A stretch of 64,000 bases of DNA from Streptomyces macrolidinus (GCF_023887685.1 NZ_JAMWMR010000009.1:62001-126000), one strand, 5' to 3'. Positions 50,118 through 60,202 are shown, numbered from the stretch's first letter. Notes: generated by a model not told the origin, from the sequence alone. Translations and numbers: made by a program.

Positions 50118-51104
50118 GTGAACATGAAAATTGCTTTCGTCGGGAAGGGCGGCAGCGGCAAGACCACCCTGTCCTCCCTGTTCATCCGCCATCTCGCCGC
50201 CGCCGGAGCACCCGTCGTCGCAGTCGATGCCGACATCAACCAACACCTCGGGGCCGCGCTCGGGCTGGACGAGGAGAAGGCCAGGGCGCTGCCCGCCATG
50301 GGGGAGCGACTGCCGCTGATCAAGGAGTACCTGCGCGGCTCGAACCCGCGGATCGCCTCCGCCGAGACGATGATCAAGACCACACCGCCCGGCGCAGGCT
50401 CACGGCTGCTGCGCGTCCGGGAAGACAATCCGGTGTACGACGCCTGCGCGCATCCGGTGCGACTCGACGAGGCCGACGTCCGGTTGATGGTGACCGGCCC
50501 CTTCACCGACGCCGATCTGGGGGTGGCCTGCTACCACTCCAAGACGGGAGCGGTGGAGCTGTGTCTGAATCACCTGGTGGACAGCCGTGACGAGTACGTC
50601 GTGGTCGACATGACGGCGGGTTCGGACTCCTTCGCCTCCGGCATGTTCACCCGCTTCGACATCACCTTCCTCGTCGCCGAGCCGACCCGGAAGGGGGTCT
50701 CCGTCTACCGCCAGTACAAGGAGTACGCCCGCGACTTCGGGGTCGTCCTGAAGGTCGTCGGCAACAAGGTGCAGGGTCAGGACGACATCGACTTCCTCCA
50801 GGCGGAGGTCGGTGACGACCTGCTCGTCACGATCGGGCATTCGGACTGGGTGCGTTCCATGGAGAAGGGCCACCCGCCCCGGTTCGAACTCCTCGAGGAC
50901 GCCAACCGCCGCTCGCTGCGCGTTCTCCAGATGGCCACGGACGCCACGTACGAACTGCGCGACTGGGAGCGCTACACACGCCAGATGGTTCACTTCCACC
51001 TGAAGAACGCGGCGAGTTGGGGCAATGAGCGCACCGGCTCCGACCTGGCGGCACAGATCGACCCGGACTTCGTCCTCGGCGAGGGCCTGACCGCTGCGGT
51101 GTGA
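50118..51104 (+). CDS. MinD/CooC-like ATPase
   Basis: A 328-residue SIMIBI-class ATPase. The deviant Walker A KIAFVGKGGSGKTTLSSLFI is at the start, switch I AVDADINQHLGAALG follows, then DEYVVVDMTAGSDSFASGMF and VVGNKVQGQDDIDFL. This pattern is closest to CooC/NifH-like maturation ATPases, which insert metal into enzymes. No CO dehydrogenase or other client is near, so the partner is unknown. Start GTG 50118 or ATG 50124. No RBS is seen, and TACGCT at 50109-50114 would give a message with almost no leader. Confidence 0.85.
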   Translation: MNMKIAFVGKGGSGKTTLSSLFIRHLAAAGAPVVAVDADINQHLGAALGLDEEKARALPAMGERLPLIKEYLRGSNPRIASAETMIKTTPPGAGSRLLRVREDNPVYDACAHPVRLDEADVRLMVTGPFTDADLGVACYHSKTGAVELCLNHLVDSRDEYVVVDMTAGSDSFASGMFTRFDITFLVAEPTRKGVSVYRQYKEYARDFGVVLKVVGNKVQGQDDIDFLQAEVGDDLLVTIGHSDWVRSMEKGHPPRFELLEDANRRSLRVLQMATDATYELRDWERYTRQMVHFHLKNAASWGNERTGSDLAAQIDPDFVLGEGLTAAV

Positions 51105-51719
51105 GTGCCCCGCCGAACCGGTCGGGGGCGCTTGGGCCTTGGCCTCCGACCGGTCGACCATGAAGCGGCATTCCATGGTCGGCGGCTTGTAGGGATGCCC
51201 GAGGAAGGACGCGCGCCGCATCAGCAAGCCGCGCAGCCCTTCCGCACTCCTTCCCACCTCTGCCCTTTCCCTCATCACGCCGCCTCTGAGCGGCTCATCC
51301 CGGCGAGCAGCCGGCGGTCGCGGTGACACAGGTGCAGCCATAGCGACGCCCGCGACGAGCCGCTGGGGTGGCGTCTTTCCCCCCCCCGCTCTGCTCCCTT
51401 CAGCAGAAGCCGCCGTGCTGCCAGGTGCTCTGCGGCGTCATTCGGGTCCCGGTCGCCCTCAAAGCAGTCCGACCCAGGGCATCTGAGCTGCCGACACGTC
51501 TTGTATTACAAGCCGATGAAATGACTCGTTCACCCCTCCGGGTGACTCATTGCCCTATTCACTCTGACCTTCGATACGCTTCCTTTACCTTGCATTACGA
51601 CCCATTTACCCAGTGTTGGAATATCCCGCCGCTGTGCGTCGGGACCCACTTCTGTGCCCCGGCCCCTCAGGCCCGGGGACCACCGTTCCGCGACCGCGCC
51701 GCGCCGGAGGAGAAGGAAC
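51105..51719. other. Long intergenic region before the SulP-carbonic anhydrase gene
   Basis: 615 bases without a supported gene. The last 220 bases are A/T-richer and hold a small dyad CTTGT-ATT-ACAAG (51500-51512), a hairpin CACCC-CTCC-GGGTG (51531-51544) and a run of nine C at 51379-51387. A minus-strand frame around 51120-51230 (SFLGHPYKPPTMECRFMVD) looks protein-like but has no start, RBS or clear family, and may be a gene remnant. Confidence 0.5.
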
Positions 51720-54110
51720 ATGTCCGCCTACGTCCCCGCCCGCACCGCCGACTCGACTCGGACGAAGCGCCTGCATCCACCTCACAGTCCACCGCCGACC
51801 CCGCCCCGCCGCTTCCGCATCGCGGGCGCCGATCTGTCGGCCTCCCTCGCGGTCTTCCTGATCGCCCTCCCCCTGTCCCTCGGTATCGCCCTCGCCACCG
51901 GTGCCCCGCTCCAGGCCGGTCTGGTCGCCGCGGCCGTCGGAGGGCTTGTCGCAGGTCGGCTCGGCGGCTCCCCGCTGCAGGTCAGTGGCCCCGCCGCCGG
52001 ACTCACCGTGGTCACCGCCGATCTCATCCAGCGCTATGGATGGCGTACGACCTGCGCCGTCACCGTCCTCGCCGGTCTCGCCCAAATCGGCCTCGGCTGC
52101 CTGCGCGTGGCGCGTACGGCGCTTGCCGTCAGCCCCGCGATCGTGCACGGCATGCTCGCCGGTATCGGCGTCACCATCGCCATGGCCCAGCTCCACATCG
52201 TGCTCGGGGGCACCCCGCAGAGCGCGGTCCTCGACAACCTCCGAGCGTTGCCCGCACAGTTGGCCCGCCTGCACCCGGCCGCCCTGTCCGTGAGCGCCCT
52301 GACCCTGGCCGTGCTGCTCGTCTGGCCGCGGCTCCCCGGACGGACAGGGCACCTCCTGCGCAAGGTCCCGGCCGCACTCGTCGCCGTCGCCGCGGCCACC
52401 GCGACCGCCTCCGTCACCGGGCTCAGCCTGCCCAGGGTCGATCTGCCGTCCTGGCGCAGCCACGCGATGGCCGGGCTTCCCGAAGGACCCGTGCTCGGCA
52501 TCGCCGCCGCTGTTCTCACCATCACGCTGGTGTGCAGCGTGCAGTCACTCCTCGGCGCCGTCGCCGTGGACAAGCTGGCGGCCGGGCGCGATCCGCATCT
52601 CGGTCGCTCCGACCTCGACCGCGAGTTGCTGGGACAGGGTGCCGCGAACGTCGTCTCGGGCTCGCTCGGCGGGCTGCCGATCGCGGGCGTCGCCGTCCGG
52701 AGTTCGGCAAACGTGCAGTCCGGCGCCATCAGCCGGAACTCCACGATGCTGCACGGCGTTTGGCTGGTAGTGGCCGCGCTGCTGATGGTGCCGGTGCTCG
52801 AGCTGATCCCCCTCGCTTCGCTCGCCGCGCTGGTGATGGCCGTCGGCATCCGGATGGTGTCCCTGCACCACATCCGCACGGTCACTCGTCACCGAGAAGT
52901 GCTGGTGTACGCCGTCACCGCCCTCGGCGTCGTCTTCCTGGGCGTGCTGCAAGGAGTGGCCCTGGGCGTCGTCATGGCCGTGGCTGTCGCCCTGCACCGC
53001 CTCGCCCATACCCGCATCACCCATCAGGAGAAGGCGGGAGTCCACCACGTACGCGTACGAGGGCAGTTGACGTTCCTCGCAGTACCTCGGCTGAGCCGGA
53101 CACTGCACCTGGTGCCAACGGGGGCGAACGCCGTGGTGGAGCTGGACGGATCGTTCATGGACCACGCGGCGTACGAGTCCCTCCAGGACTGGCAGAAGAC
53201 GCATCGCGCGCGGGGCGGCACGGTCGACCTCACCGGCCGCGCCGGAACCCATGTCTCGATCGCGGCCCCAGAGGCTCCGACGCTCGCGGAGGGCGCAGAG
53301 GCGGCCGAGGCGGCCGACGTGTCCGCGTGCCGGTGCGGACCCTGGACCCCTTGGCGCAACCACCAGTGCGAGCGCCCGACATTCGCGCAGACCGACGGAC
53401 AGCCGGACGAGCCCACGGAGGGGTCGCGAGCAAGTGGGCATCAACTCGCCCGCGGAATCAGCGCGTTCCAACGGAACACCGCGCCGCTGGTGCGCGATGA
53501 GCTGGCTCGCCTCGCGCGCGAGGGGCAGCGACCCTCACAACTCTTCCTGACCTGCGCCGACTCAAGGCTCGTCACATCGATGATCACCTCCAGCGGTCCC
53601 GGCGATCTCTTCGTCGTCCGCAATGTCGGCAACCTGGTGCCGCTGCCCGGCATGGAGAGCGGGGACGACTCGGTGGCCGCCGCGATCGAGTACGCGGTGG
53701 ACGTCTTGCTGGTGCGGTCGATCACGGTCTGCGGCCATTCCGGGTGCGGGGCGATGCAGGCCCTGCTCGGCTCGGAACCGGGCGATTCCCGGACCCCGCT
53801 CAGACGGTGGCTGCGGCACGGCCTGCCGAGCATGGAGCGCATGTCCGACGGGAGCAGACCCGCGGCCCGGATCGCCGGGCGGGCGTCGGCCGATGCGATC
53901 GAGCAACTGTGCCTGGTCAATGTGGTGCAGCAACTGGAGCATCTGCGGGCGCACGATTCCGTGGGCCGGGCCTTGAGCGAGAGCCGGCTCGAACTCCACG
54001 GGATGTACTTCCACGTGGGCGAGGCGCAGGCATATCTGCTCGCCGCCTCCGAGGAGGACGCCGTCTTCGACCGGGTGGGGGCGGTCGGGGAGCTGCGCAG
54101 CCCGGCATGA
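51720..54110 (+). CDS. SulP transporter fused to STAS and beta-carbonic anhydrase
   Basis: 796-residue fusion. Residues about 30-430 are a SulP anion transporter with 10-12 helices (VSGPAAGLTVVTADLI; SLLGAVAVDKLAAGRDPH). Residues about 440-530 match a STAS domain. Residues about 575-790 form a beta-class carbonic anhydrase, with zinc ligands in FLTCADSRLV (Cys and its Asp-Arg dyad, about 609) and VCGHSGCGAM (His and Cys, about 672). Such fusions are thought to move bicarbonate (or sulfate) with carbonic anhydrase converting it to CO2. The Cys-rich spacer DVSACRCGPWTPW joins the parts. ATG 51720 follows GGAGGAGAAGGA. Confidence 0.93.
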   Translation: MSAYVPARTADSTRTKRLHPPHSPPPTPPRRFRIAGADLSASLAVFLIALPLSLGIALATGAPLQAGLVAAAVGGLVAGRLGGSPLQVSGPAAGLTVVTADLIQRYGWRTTCAVTVLAGLAQIGLGCLRVARTALAVSPAIVHGMLAGIGVTIAMAQLHIVLGGTPQSAVLDNLRALPAQLARLHPAALSVSALTLAVLLVWPRLPGRTGHLLRKVPAALVAVAAATATASVTGLSLPRVDLPSWRSHAMAGLPEGPVLGIAAAVLTITLVCSVQSLLGAVAVDKLAAGRDPHLGRSDLDRELLGQGAANVVSGSLGGLPIAGVAVRSSANVQSGAISRNSTMLHGVWLVVAALLMVPVLELIPLASLAALVMAVGIRMVSLHHIRTVTRHREVLVYAVTALGVVFLGVLQGVALGVVMAVAVALHRLAHTRITHQEKAGVHHVRVRGQLTFLAVPRLSRTLHLVPTGANAVVELDGSFMDHAAYESLQDWQKTHRARGGTVDLTGRAGTHVSIAAPEAPTLAEGAEAAEAADVSACRCGPWTPWRNHQCERPTFAQTDGQPDEPTEGSRASGHQLARGISAFQRNTAPLVRDELARLAREGQRPSQLFLTCADSRLVTSMITSSGPGDLFVVRNVGNLVPLPGMESGDDSVAAAIEYAVDVLLVRSITVCGHSGCGAMQALLGSEPGDSRTPLRRWLRHGLPSMERMSDGSRPAARIAGRASADAIEQLCLVNVVQQLEHLRAHDSVGRALSESRLELHGMYFHVGEAQAYLLAASEEDAVFDRVGAVGELRSPA

Positions 54111-54561
54111 CATCGCGGCAGTGCGCGGTACACGCCTGGCGCCGCGCACCGCCGCTCCCGAAAGGGAACATCGCTCGAGGAATGCCTCGTGCCTCCCGTC
54201 GGAAGATCTTGAAATTGACCCTGGATTGCATCGCTTTGGGCTGATAAACATTTAGGGGCAATCCGGCGTGAGTCCGACTCCGAGGCAAGACCTTGAAACG
54301 GCATTCCGGTGCGCACCAGCCTTCCCGAGAAGGCGCGAACAGCAGGGGACCCTTGTCACAGGCCCTCAGGCGCGGGCGCGAGAACCATCGCCCGAGATGA
54401 ACCAGGGCGGCGGAGCATACGTGACCTGAAGGGGGAATCTGTTCACCGACAGAACCCCCAACAGGTCTAAACCAATTTTCCGTCGACCCTTGTCACCGAG
54501 CCCCCAGGTCTGATGAGCTGTGGCCTGGGACACAACGGACACCCCGGGAAAGGGAGATGTC
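54111..54561. promoter_or_regulatory. Regulatory region upstream of acs
   Basis: 451 bases without a gene. It contains an A/T-rich promoter-like patch near 54210-54252 (TTGACC, then TGATAAAC). A twice-used GACCCTTGTCAC stands at 54349-54360 and 54486-54497, and a DasR-like site at 54461-54476. The leader of acs would be long if transcription starts at the first patch. Confidence 0.5.
54461..54476 (+). promoter_or_regulatory. Candidate DasR binding site
   Basis: ACAGGTCTAAACCAAT matches the DasR consensus ACTGGTCTAGACCACT at 13 of 16 positions, including the central GGTCTA and ACC. DasR controls N-acetylglucosamine and chitin use, which releases acetate, the substrate of Acs. Confidence 0.55.
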
Positions 54562-56517
54562 GTGAGCAACGAAAGCCTGGCCAATCTGCTCAAGGAAGAG
54601 CGCAGGTTCGCGCCGCCCGCCGACCTGGCCGCAGCCGCCAACGTCACGGCAGAGGCGTACGAACAGGCCAAGGCTGACAGGCTCGGCTTCTGGGCCGAGC
54701 AGGCCCGGCGGCTGACCTGGGCCAAGGCGCCGACCGAGACCCTGGACTGGTCGAACCCGCCGTTCGCCAAGTGGTTCAAGGACGGCACGCTCAACGTCGC
54801 CTACAACTGCGTCGACCGGCATGTCGAGGCAGGGAACGGCGAGCGCGTCGCCCTGCACTTCGAGGGCGAGCCGGGCGACAGCCGCGCCATCACCTACGCC
54901 GAGCTCAAGGACGAGGTCTCCAAGGCCGCGAACGCCCTGCTGGAGCTGGGGGTCCGCAAGGGCGACCGGGTCGCCGTCTATATGCCGATGATCCCCGAGA
55001 CCGCGATCGCGATGCTGGCCTGCGCCCGCATCGGTGCCACCCACTCCGTCGTCTTCGGCGGCTTCTCGGCGGACGCGCTGGCCACCCGTATCCAGGACGC
55101 CGACGCCAAGGTCGTCATCACCGCGGACGGGGGCTACCGGCGCGGCAAGCCGTCCGCCCTCAAGCCGGCCGTCGACGACGCCATCGACCGGGTGGACAAC
55201 GTCGAGCATGTCCTCGTCGTGCGTCGTACGGGCCAGGAGGTCGCCTGGTCCGAGGGCCGGGACGTGTGGTGGCACGAGATCACCGCGCGGCAGTCGGCCG
55301 AGCACACGCCCGAGGCGTTCGACGCCGAACACCCGCTGTTCATCCTGTACACGTCCGGTACGACGGGTAAGCCGAAGGGCATTCTCCACACCTCGGGCGG
55401 CTATCTCACTCAGGCGTCCTACACCCACCACGCCGTCTTCGACCTCAAGCCGGAGACGGACGTGTTCTGGTGCACGGCGGACGTCGGCTGGGTCACCGGG
55501 CACTCGTACATCGTGTACGGGCCACTGGCCAACGGCGCGACCCAGGTCATGTACGAGGGCACGCCCGACACGCCGCACCAGGGCCGCTTCTGGGAGATCG
55601 TGCAGAAGTACGGGGTGACGATCCTGTACACGGCGCCCACGGCCATCCGTACGTTCATGAAGTGGGGCGACGACATCCCCGCCAAGTTCGACCTGTCGTC
55701 GCTGCGGGTGCTCGGGTCCGTCGGTGAGCCGATCAACCCCGAGGCCTGGATGTGGTACCGCAAGCACATCGGCGCGGACCGTACGCCGATCGTGGACACG
55801 TGGTGGCAGACCGAGACCGGCACGATGATGATCTCGCCGCTGCCCGGCGTGACCGAGACGAAGCCGGGGTCGGCCCAGCGACCGTTGCCGGGCATCTCCG
55901 CCACGGTGGTCGACGACGAGGGCAACGAAGTGGCGAACGGAGGCGGCGGCTATCTCGTGCTCACCGAGCCGTGGCCGTCGATGCTGCGCACCATCTGGGG
56001 GGACGACCAGCGGTTCCTCGACACGTACTGGTCCCGGTTCGAGGGCAAGTACTTCGCCGGGGACGGCGCGAAGAAGGACGACGACGGGGACATCTGGCTC
56101 CTCGGGCGCGTCGACGACGTGATGCTCGTCTCCGGACACAACATCTCGACGACGGAGGTCGAGTCGGCCCTGGTGTCGCACCCGGCGGTCGCCGAGGCGG
56201 CGGTCGTGGGCGCGGCGGACGAGACGACGGGCCAGGCGATCGTGGCGTTCGTGATCCTGCGGGGTTCGGCGACCGAGGACGACAACCTCACCGATGAGCT
56301 GCGCAACCACGTCGGTGCGACGCTCGGGCCGATCGCCAAGCCGAAGCGGATCCTGCCGGTGGCGGAGCTGCCCAAGACGCGTTCCGGGAAGATCATGCGA
56401 CGCCTGCTGCGAGATGTCGCCGAGAACCGCCAGCTCGGGGATGTCACGACGCTGACGGACTCCTCCGTGATGGACCTGATCCAGACGAAGCTGCCGGCGA
56501 CGCCGAGCGAGGACTGA
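54562..56517 (+). CDS. acs: Acetyl-CoA synthetase (AMP-forming)
   Basis: Activates acetate to acetyl-CoA through acetyl-AMP, giving off pyrophosphate that Ppa or HppA removes. The 651-residue length is standard. Seen are the P-loop-like [19 protein letters not shown] (about 263), [37 protein letters not shown], and the C-terminal [15 protein letters not shown] whose Lys is the acetylation switch in this family. GTG 54562 has GGGAG 5 bases upstream; the earlier ATG 54520 lacks support. A strong terminator follows. Confidence 0.97.
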   Translation: MSNESLANLLKEERRFAPPADLAAAANVTAEAYEQAKADRLGFWAEQARRLTWAKAPTETLDWSNPPFAKWFKDGTLNVAYNCVDRHVEAGNGERVALHFEGEPGDSRAITYAELKDEVSKAANALLELGVRKGDRVAVYMPMIPETAIAMLACARIGATHSVVFGGFSADALATRIQDADAKVVITADGGYRRGKPSALKPAVDDAIDRVDNVEHVLVVRRTGQEVAWSEGRDVWWHEITARQSAEHTPEAFDAEHPLFILYTSGTTGKPKGILHTSGGYLTQASYTHHAVFDLKPETDVFWCTADVGWVTGHSYIVYGPLANGATQVMYEGTPDTPHQGRFWEIVQKYGVTILYTAPTAIRTFMKWGDDIPAKFDLSSLRVLGSVGEPINPEAWMWYRKHIGADRTPIVDTWWQTETGTMMISPLPGVTETKPGSAQRPLPGISATVVDDEGNEVANGGGGYLVLTEPWPSMLRTIWGDDQRFLDTYWSRFEGKYFAGDGAKKDDDGDIWLLGRVDDVMLVSGHNISTTEVESALVSHPAVAEAAVVGAADETTGQAIVAFVILRGSATEDDNLTDELRNHVGATLGPIAKPKRILPVAELPKTRSGKIMRRLLRDVAENRQLGDVTTLTDSSVMDLIQTKLPATPSED

Positions 56518-56535
56518 GGGGCATCACCCGCCCCT

Positions 56536-56564
56536 GGGGCGCCCGACCGCACGGCGGGCGCCCC
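56536..56564 (+). terminator. Terminator after acs
   Basis: GGGGCGCCCG / CGGGCGCCCC, a perfect 10-bp stem with a 9-base loop, followed by TCTCGT. Confidence 0.85.
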
Positions 56565-56744
56565 TCTCGTCAAGGGAGCCATCAGCAGGAACCACTCAAG
56601 GAACCATCCACAAGGGACCACTCAGATAGCAAGGATTTGGTAAAGTAGAACCTTCTAGGTGTGCCGGGAAGTCTGGTCGGCAAGCCCGTCGTGCGTTGTA
56701 TCGCGGCGGTCTTCCTTGTCGTACCGACTCCGGAGGTCCCCGCT

Positions 56745-58196
56745 GTGACCGCGCCCCGCACCCGTAACCGCTCGTTCCTCGGACGCCTCTCGCTCCCCGA
56801 GCGGACCTTCGTCGCGGATGCGCTGCGCACCGAGACCGTCGGCGGCATGCTGCTCCTGGTGTCCGCGATCGCCGCGCTGATCTGGGCGAACGCACCCGCC
56901 CTGCGCAGCAGCTACGAGAGCATCGGCGACTTCCACATCGGGCCCGCCTCCCTCGGGCTCCATCTGTCCATCGGGCACTGGGCCGCCGACGGCCTCCTCG
57001 CAATCTTCTTCTTCGTCGCCGGCATCGAGCTCAAGCGGGAACTGGTCGCGGGAGAGCTGCGGGATCCCCGCGCCGCCGTGCTCCCCGTGGTGGCCGCGCT
57101 CTGCGGCATGGCCGTCCCCGCGATCGTCTACACCCTCACCAGCGCAGCCGGTGGCGGTTCCCTCGTCGGCTGGGCGGTCCCCACGGCCACCGACATCGCC
57201 TTCGCACTCGCCGTTCTCGCCGTCATCGGCACCTCCCTGCCTTCCTCCCTGCGCGCGTTCCTGCTCACCCTCGCCGTGGTCGACGACCTGGGCGCGATCC
57301 TGATCATCGCGATCTTCTTCCCGCACGGTCTGAACTTCGCCGCGCTCGGCGGCGCCGTCGTCGGCCTCGCCGTGTTCTGGGTGCTGCTACGCAAGGGCGT
57401 GCGCGGCTGGTACGTATACGTCCCGCTCGCCCTGGTCATCTGGGGGCTGATGTACAACAGCGGCATCCACGCCACCATCGCCGGTGTGGCCATGGGCCTG
57501 ATGCTGCGCTGCCACCGCCACGAGGGCGAGGAGCAGTCCCCGGGCGAGCGCATCGAGCACCTCGTACGACCGCTGTCGGCCGGTCTTGTGGTGCCGCTGT
57601 TCGCGCTGTTCAGCGCGGGCGCCATGATCTCCGGCGGAGCCCTCGTGGACGTGTTCACGAAGCCGGAGACGCTCGGCGTCATGCTCGGTCTCGTCGTCGG
57701 CAAGACAGTCGGCGTGTTCGGTGGTACCTGGCTGACCGCGCGCTTCACCCGGGCCTCGCTCAGCGACGACCTCGCCTGGCCCGATGTGTTCGCCGTCGCC
57801 TCCCTCGCCGGCATCGGCTTCACCGTCTCGCTCCTGATAGGTGAACTGGCTTTCGAAGATCATGCGGTGCTTACGGAAGAGGTCAAGGCCGCCGTCCTCG
57901 TCGGGTCGCTGATCTCGGCTGTCTTCGCGACCGCACTGCTGAAGGTGCGCAACGCCAAGTACCGCGCCCTGTGCGAGGACGAGGAGCGCGACGAGGACCT
58001 CGACGGCGTGCCGGACGTCTACGAACAGGACGATCCCGCGTACCACCTGCGCATGGCCGAGATCTACGAGCGCAAGGCGACCGAGCATCGCAGGCTCGCC
58101 CTGCTGAAGTCCGCCGAGCGCGACGCCTCGAACGACACATCGGCCGACACGCCGACCGGCCCTGCGGCCGACGCGACGGACGACGGCCGCCCCTGA
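56745..58196 (+). CDS. nhaA: Na+/H+ antiporter NhaA
   Basis: Exchanges sodium for protons at the membrane, for salt and pH homeostasis. The 483-residue protein has 12 hydrophobic segments; the essential paired Asp are in LLTLAVVDDLGAILII (about residues 179-180) and the unwound-helix motif is VGWAVPTATDIAFALAV. GIELKRELVAGEL is typical of the N-terminal half. A charged hydrophilic tail of about 90 residues (CEDEERDEDLDGVPDVYEQDD) extends beyond E. coli NhaA. GTG 56745 has GGAGG 8 bases upstream. The region before it (56582-56660) is A/T-richer and includes a likely promoter. Confidence 0.95.
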   Translation: MTAPRTRNRSFLGRLSLPERTFVADALRTETVGGMLLLVSAIAALIWANAPALRSSYESIGDFHIGPASLGLHLSIGHWAADGLLAIFFFVAGIELKRELVAGELRDPRAAVLPVVAALCGMAVPAIVYTLTSAAGGGSLVGWAVPTATDIAFALAVLAVIGTSLPSSLRAFLLTLAVVDDLGAILIIAIFFPHGLNFAALGGAVVGLAVFWVLLRKGVRGWYVYVPLALVIWGLMYNSGIHATIAGVAMGLMLRCHRHEGEEQSPGERIEHLVRPLSAGLVVPLFALFSAGAMISGGALVDVFTKPETLGVMLGLVVGKTVGVFGGTWLTARFTRASLSDDLAWPDVFAVASLAGIGFTVSLLIGELAFEDHAVLTEEVKAAVLVGSLISAVFATALLKVRNAKYRALCEDEERDEDLDGVPDVYEQDDPAYHLRMAEIYERKATEHRRLALLKSAERDASNDTSADTPTGPAADATDDGRP

Positions 58197-58370
58197 GCAG
58201 CGGGCGGCCGGCCCACCGAGAAGCGGCGGCCCGATCGGTGTGACGGGCGGCACGCTTCGCCGAAGTGGCCGGGCGGGCAGTCACGGGGATGGGGCGTCCG
58301 GCATGATCTGAGGCGTCCACGGAACTCCGCGACACCGCGGAGCAGGCACGCAGAGAGCAGGGAGACCGCG

Positions 58371-58850
58371 ATGAGCGCACCCGATGGCAGCCCGGTCGGC
58401 GCCGAACAGACCATCGGCCAACTGTTCGCCTCGGCGACGACCGAGATGTCCGCGCTGGTGCACGACGAGATCGCGCTGGCGAAGGCCCAGCTCAAGCGGG
58501 ACGTCAAGCGCGGCGCGATGAGCGGACTGCTGCTCTCGGCCGCGGGCGCCGTGCTGCTGTTCTCCTTGCCGATGCTGAGCTTCGCGTTGGCGTACGGGAT
58601 CCGGACCTGGACCGCCTGGAATCTGGCCCTCTGCTTCCTGACGTCGTTCGGCGCGAACGTGGTGGTCGCCGTGGTGCTCGGGCTCATCGGGGCCGCCATC
58701 GCGAAGAAGGCCAAGAAGAGCCAGGGCCCGCAGAAGGTCGCCGCGTCGATGAAGGAGACCGCGGGCGTCCTCCAGGCCGCCAGGCCGCACCCCCGCCTTC
58801 CGCACCAGGCCGACACCGCGCTCGAGGCTGTGGCACGCTCGTCTTCATGA
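58371..58850 (+). CDS. Phage-holin-superfamily protein (DUF1469)
   Basis: 159 residues: an N-terminal amphipathic helix (TIGQLFASATTEMSALVHDEIALAKAQLKRD) and two hydrophobic hairpin helices (LLLSAAGAVLLFSLPMLSFALAYG; NVVVAVVLGLIGAAIA) ending KKAKKS. This is the Phage_holin_3_6 (PF07332) family, common in actinobacterial chromosomes and not a prophage sign. AGGGAGA lies 6 bases before the ATG. The stop overlaps the next start (ATGA), so it is translated together with the hydrolase. Confidence 0.88.
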   Translation: MSAPDGSPVGAEQTIGQLFASATTEMSALVHDEIALAKAQLKRDVKRGAMSGLLLSAAGAVLLFSLPMLSFALAYGIRTWTAWNLALCFLTSFGANVVVAVVLGLIGAAIAKKAKKSQGPQKVAASMKETAGVLQAARPHPRLPHQADTALEAVARSSS

Positions 58851-59797
58851 CGGACCCCGCCATCCCTTCGGCGCAACCCACCTCGGTCGTACGGCTCGAC
58901 GTACCCGGCGGGAAGGAGGTGACCCACCGCGATGTCGCGGCCAACGGTGCGCGCTTCCACATCGCGGAGATGGGCGAGGGCCCGCTGGTCCTGCTGTTGC
59001 ACGGCTTCCCGCAGTTCTGGTGGGCCTGGCGGCACCAACTGGTCGCGCTCGCCGACGCGGGCTTCCGGGCCGTGGCGATGGATCTGCGCGGGGTCGGCGG
59101 CAGCGACCGCACGCCGCGTGGCTACGACCCCGCGAACCTGGCGCTCGACATCACCGGCGTCGTACGGTCCCTGGGCGAGCCCGACGCCGCGCTCGTGGGG
59201 CATGACCTGGGCGGATACCTGGCCTGGACGGCGGCCGTGATGCGTCCGAAGCTCGTTCGGCGGCTCGTGGTCTCCTCGATGCCGCATCCGCGGCGCTGGC
59301 GGGCGGCGATGACGCGTGACGTCAAGCAGACGACCGCGGGTTCCTACATCTGGGGGTTCCAGCGGCCCTGGATCCCCGAGCGACGCCTCACCGCCGACGA
59401 CGCCGCCCTGGTCGGACGGCTGCTCCGGGACTGGTCGGGCCCGCGACTGCCGGACGACGAGGCCGTGGAGACGTATCGGCGTGCCATGTGCATCCCCTCC
59501 ACGGCACACTGCTCCATCGAGCCGTACCGCTGGCTGGTGCGCTCCCTGGCCCGGCCCGACGGCATCCAGTTCAACCGGCGTATGAAGCGGCCCGTACGGG
59601 TGCCCACCCTGCATCTGCACGGTTCGCTGGACCCCGTGATGCGCACCAGGAGCGCGGCGGGATCGGGCGAGTACGTCGAGGCGCCGTACCGCTGGCGGCT
59701 GTTCGACGGACTGGGGCACTTCCCGCACGAGGAGGACCCGATCGCGTTCTCCTCCGAGCTGATCAACTGGCTGAAGGATCCCGAGCCCGATCGGTGA
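58847..59797 (+). CDS. Alpha/beta hydrolase (epoxide hydrolase-like)
   Basis: 316 residues. The oxyanion motif LLHGFPQFWWAWRHQL (HGFP) is typical of epoxide hydrolases and haloalkane dehalogenases, and the nucleophile elbow LVGHDLGGYLAW has Asp in the nucleophile position. The cap domain spans about 165-240, and the His is in FDGLGHFPHEEDP. An Asp nucleophile favours epoxide hydrolysis over esterase activity. The physiological substrate is unknown. ATG 58847 overlaps the holin-like stop by four bases. Confidence 0.9.
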   Translation: MTDPAIPSAQPTSVVRLDVPGGKEVTHRDVAANGARFHIAEMGEGPLVLLLHGFPQFWWAWRHQLVALADAGFRAVAMDLRGVGGSDRTPRGYDPANLALDITGVVRSLGEPDAALVGHDLGGYLAWTAAVMRPKLVRRLVVSSMPHPRRWRAAMTRDVKQTTAGSYIWGFQRPWIPERRLTADDAALVGRLLRDWSGPRLPDDEAVETYRRAMCIPSTAHCSIEPYRWLVRSLARPDGIQFNRRMKRPVRVPTLHLHGSLDPVMRTRSAAGSGEYVEAPYRWRLFDGLGHFPHEEDPIAFSSELINWLKDPEPDR

Positions 59798-59983
59798 GCT
59801 GCCCGATCCCGGGAGCACATGACGCAGCCGGATGACCGCGCATCCCGTCGGTGACGGCGCGCATGCGCCCGGTATCCGGACGCGAACGGCTGTTCCTCGT
59901 ACGGCCACACATGCCCGGCGCATAAGCCGATTGGGGCCCCCCGAGGCGGTTATCGACCTTGGGGCAGGGGCAGACGTCGGGGT

Positions 59984-60163
59984 ATGAGCTGGACGCACGA
60001 CTACCGTGACGTAGCACGTAACCGCCGCTCGACCGCTGGTCCGAGCACCCGCCAGGGGGGCGCCCCGCAGATGCCGGACACGGACCCGAGAGTGGGCATC
60101 CCACGCATTCTGCGCCGCCGGGCCCGCTGGGTCTCGGTCCGCCTGCGCCACCCGCGCGGCTGA
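59984..60163 (+). CDS. Possible small basic protein
   Basis: A 59-residue frame, MSWTHDYRDVARNRRST ... VSVRLRHPRG, with mostly G/C third positions and many Arg. It has only GGGG near the ATG as RBS and no family I recognise. It lies in the 405-base gap between the hydrolase and the converging MarP gene. Treat as tentative; the rest of the gap shows nothing. Confidence 0.35.
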   Translation: MSWTHDYRDVARNRRSTAGPSTRQGGAPQMPDTDPRVGIPRILRRRARWVSVRLRHPRG

Positions 60164-60202
60164 CCCGTCCCCGGGAGCGGCTGCCTCTCCCCGGAACGTA
60201 CG

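Noticed and set aside
51120..51340. Minus-strand gene before the SulP fusion
   Set aside because: The frame is open with a protein-like patch (GHPYKPP), but it has no start with RBS and continues as the antisense of the MinD-like gene.
54253..54300. Riboswitch upstream of acs
   Set aside because: A string like GGCAATCCGG-N-GAGTCCG recalls parts of a cobalamin riboswitch, but the required conserved boxes and pairing are not present.
58371..58850. Holin-like protein as a sign of prophage
   Set aside because: It belongs to the chromosomal DUF1469 family, is translationally linked to a hydrolase gene, and no other phage genes are near.
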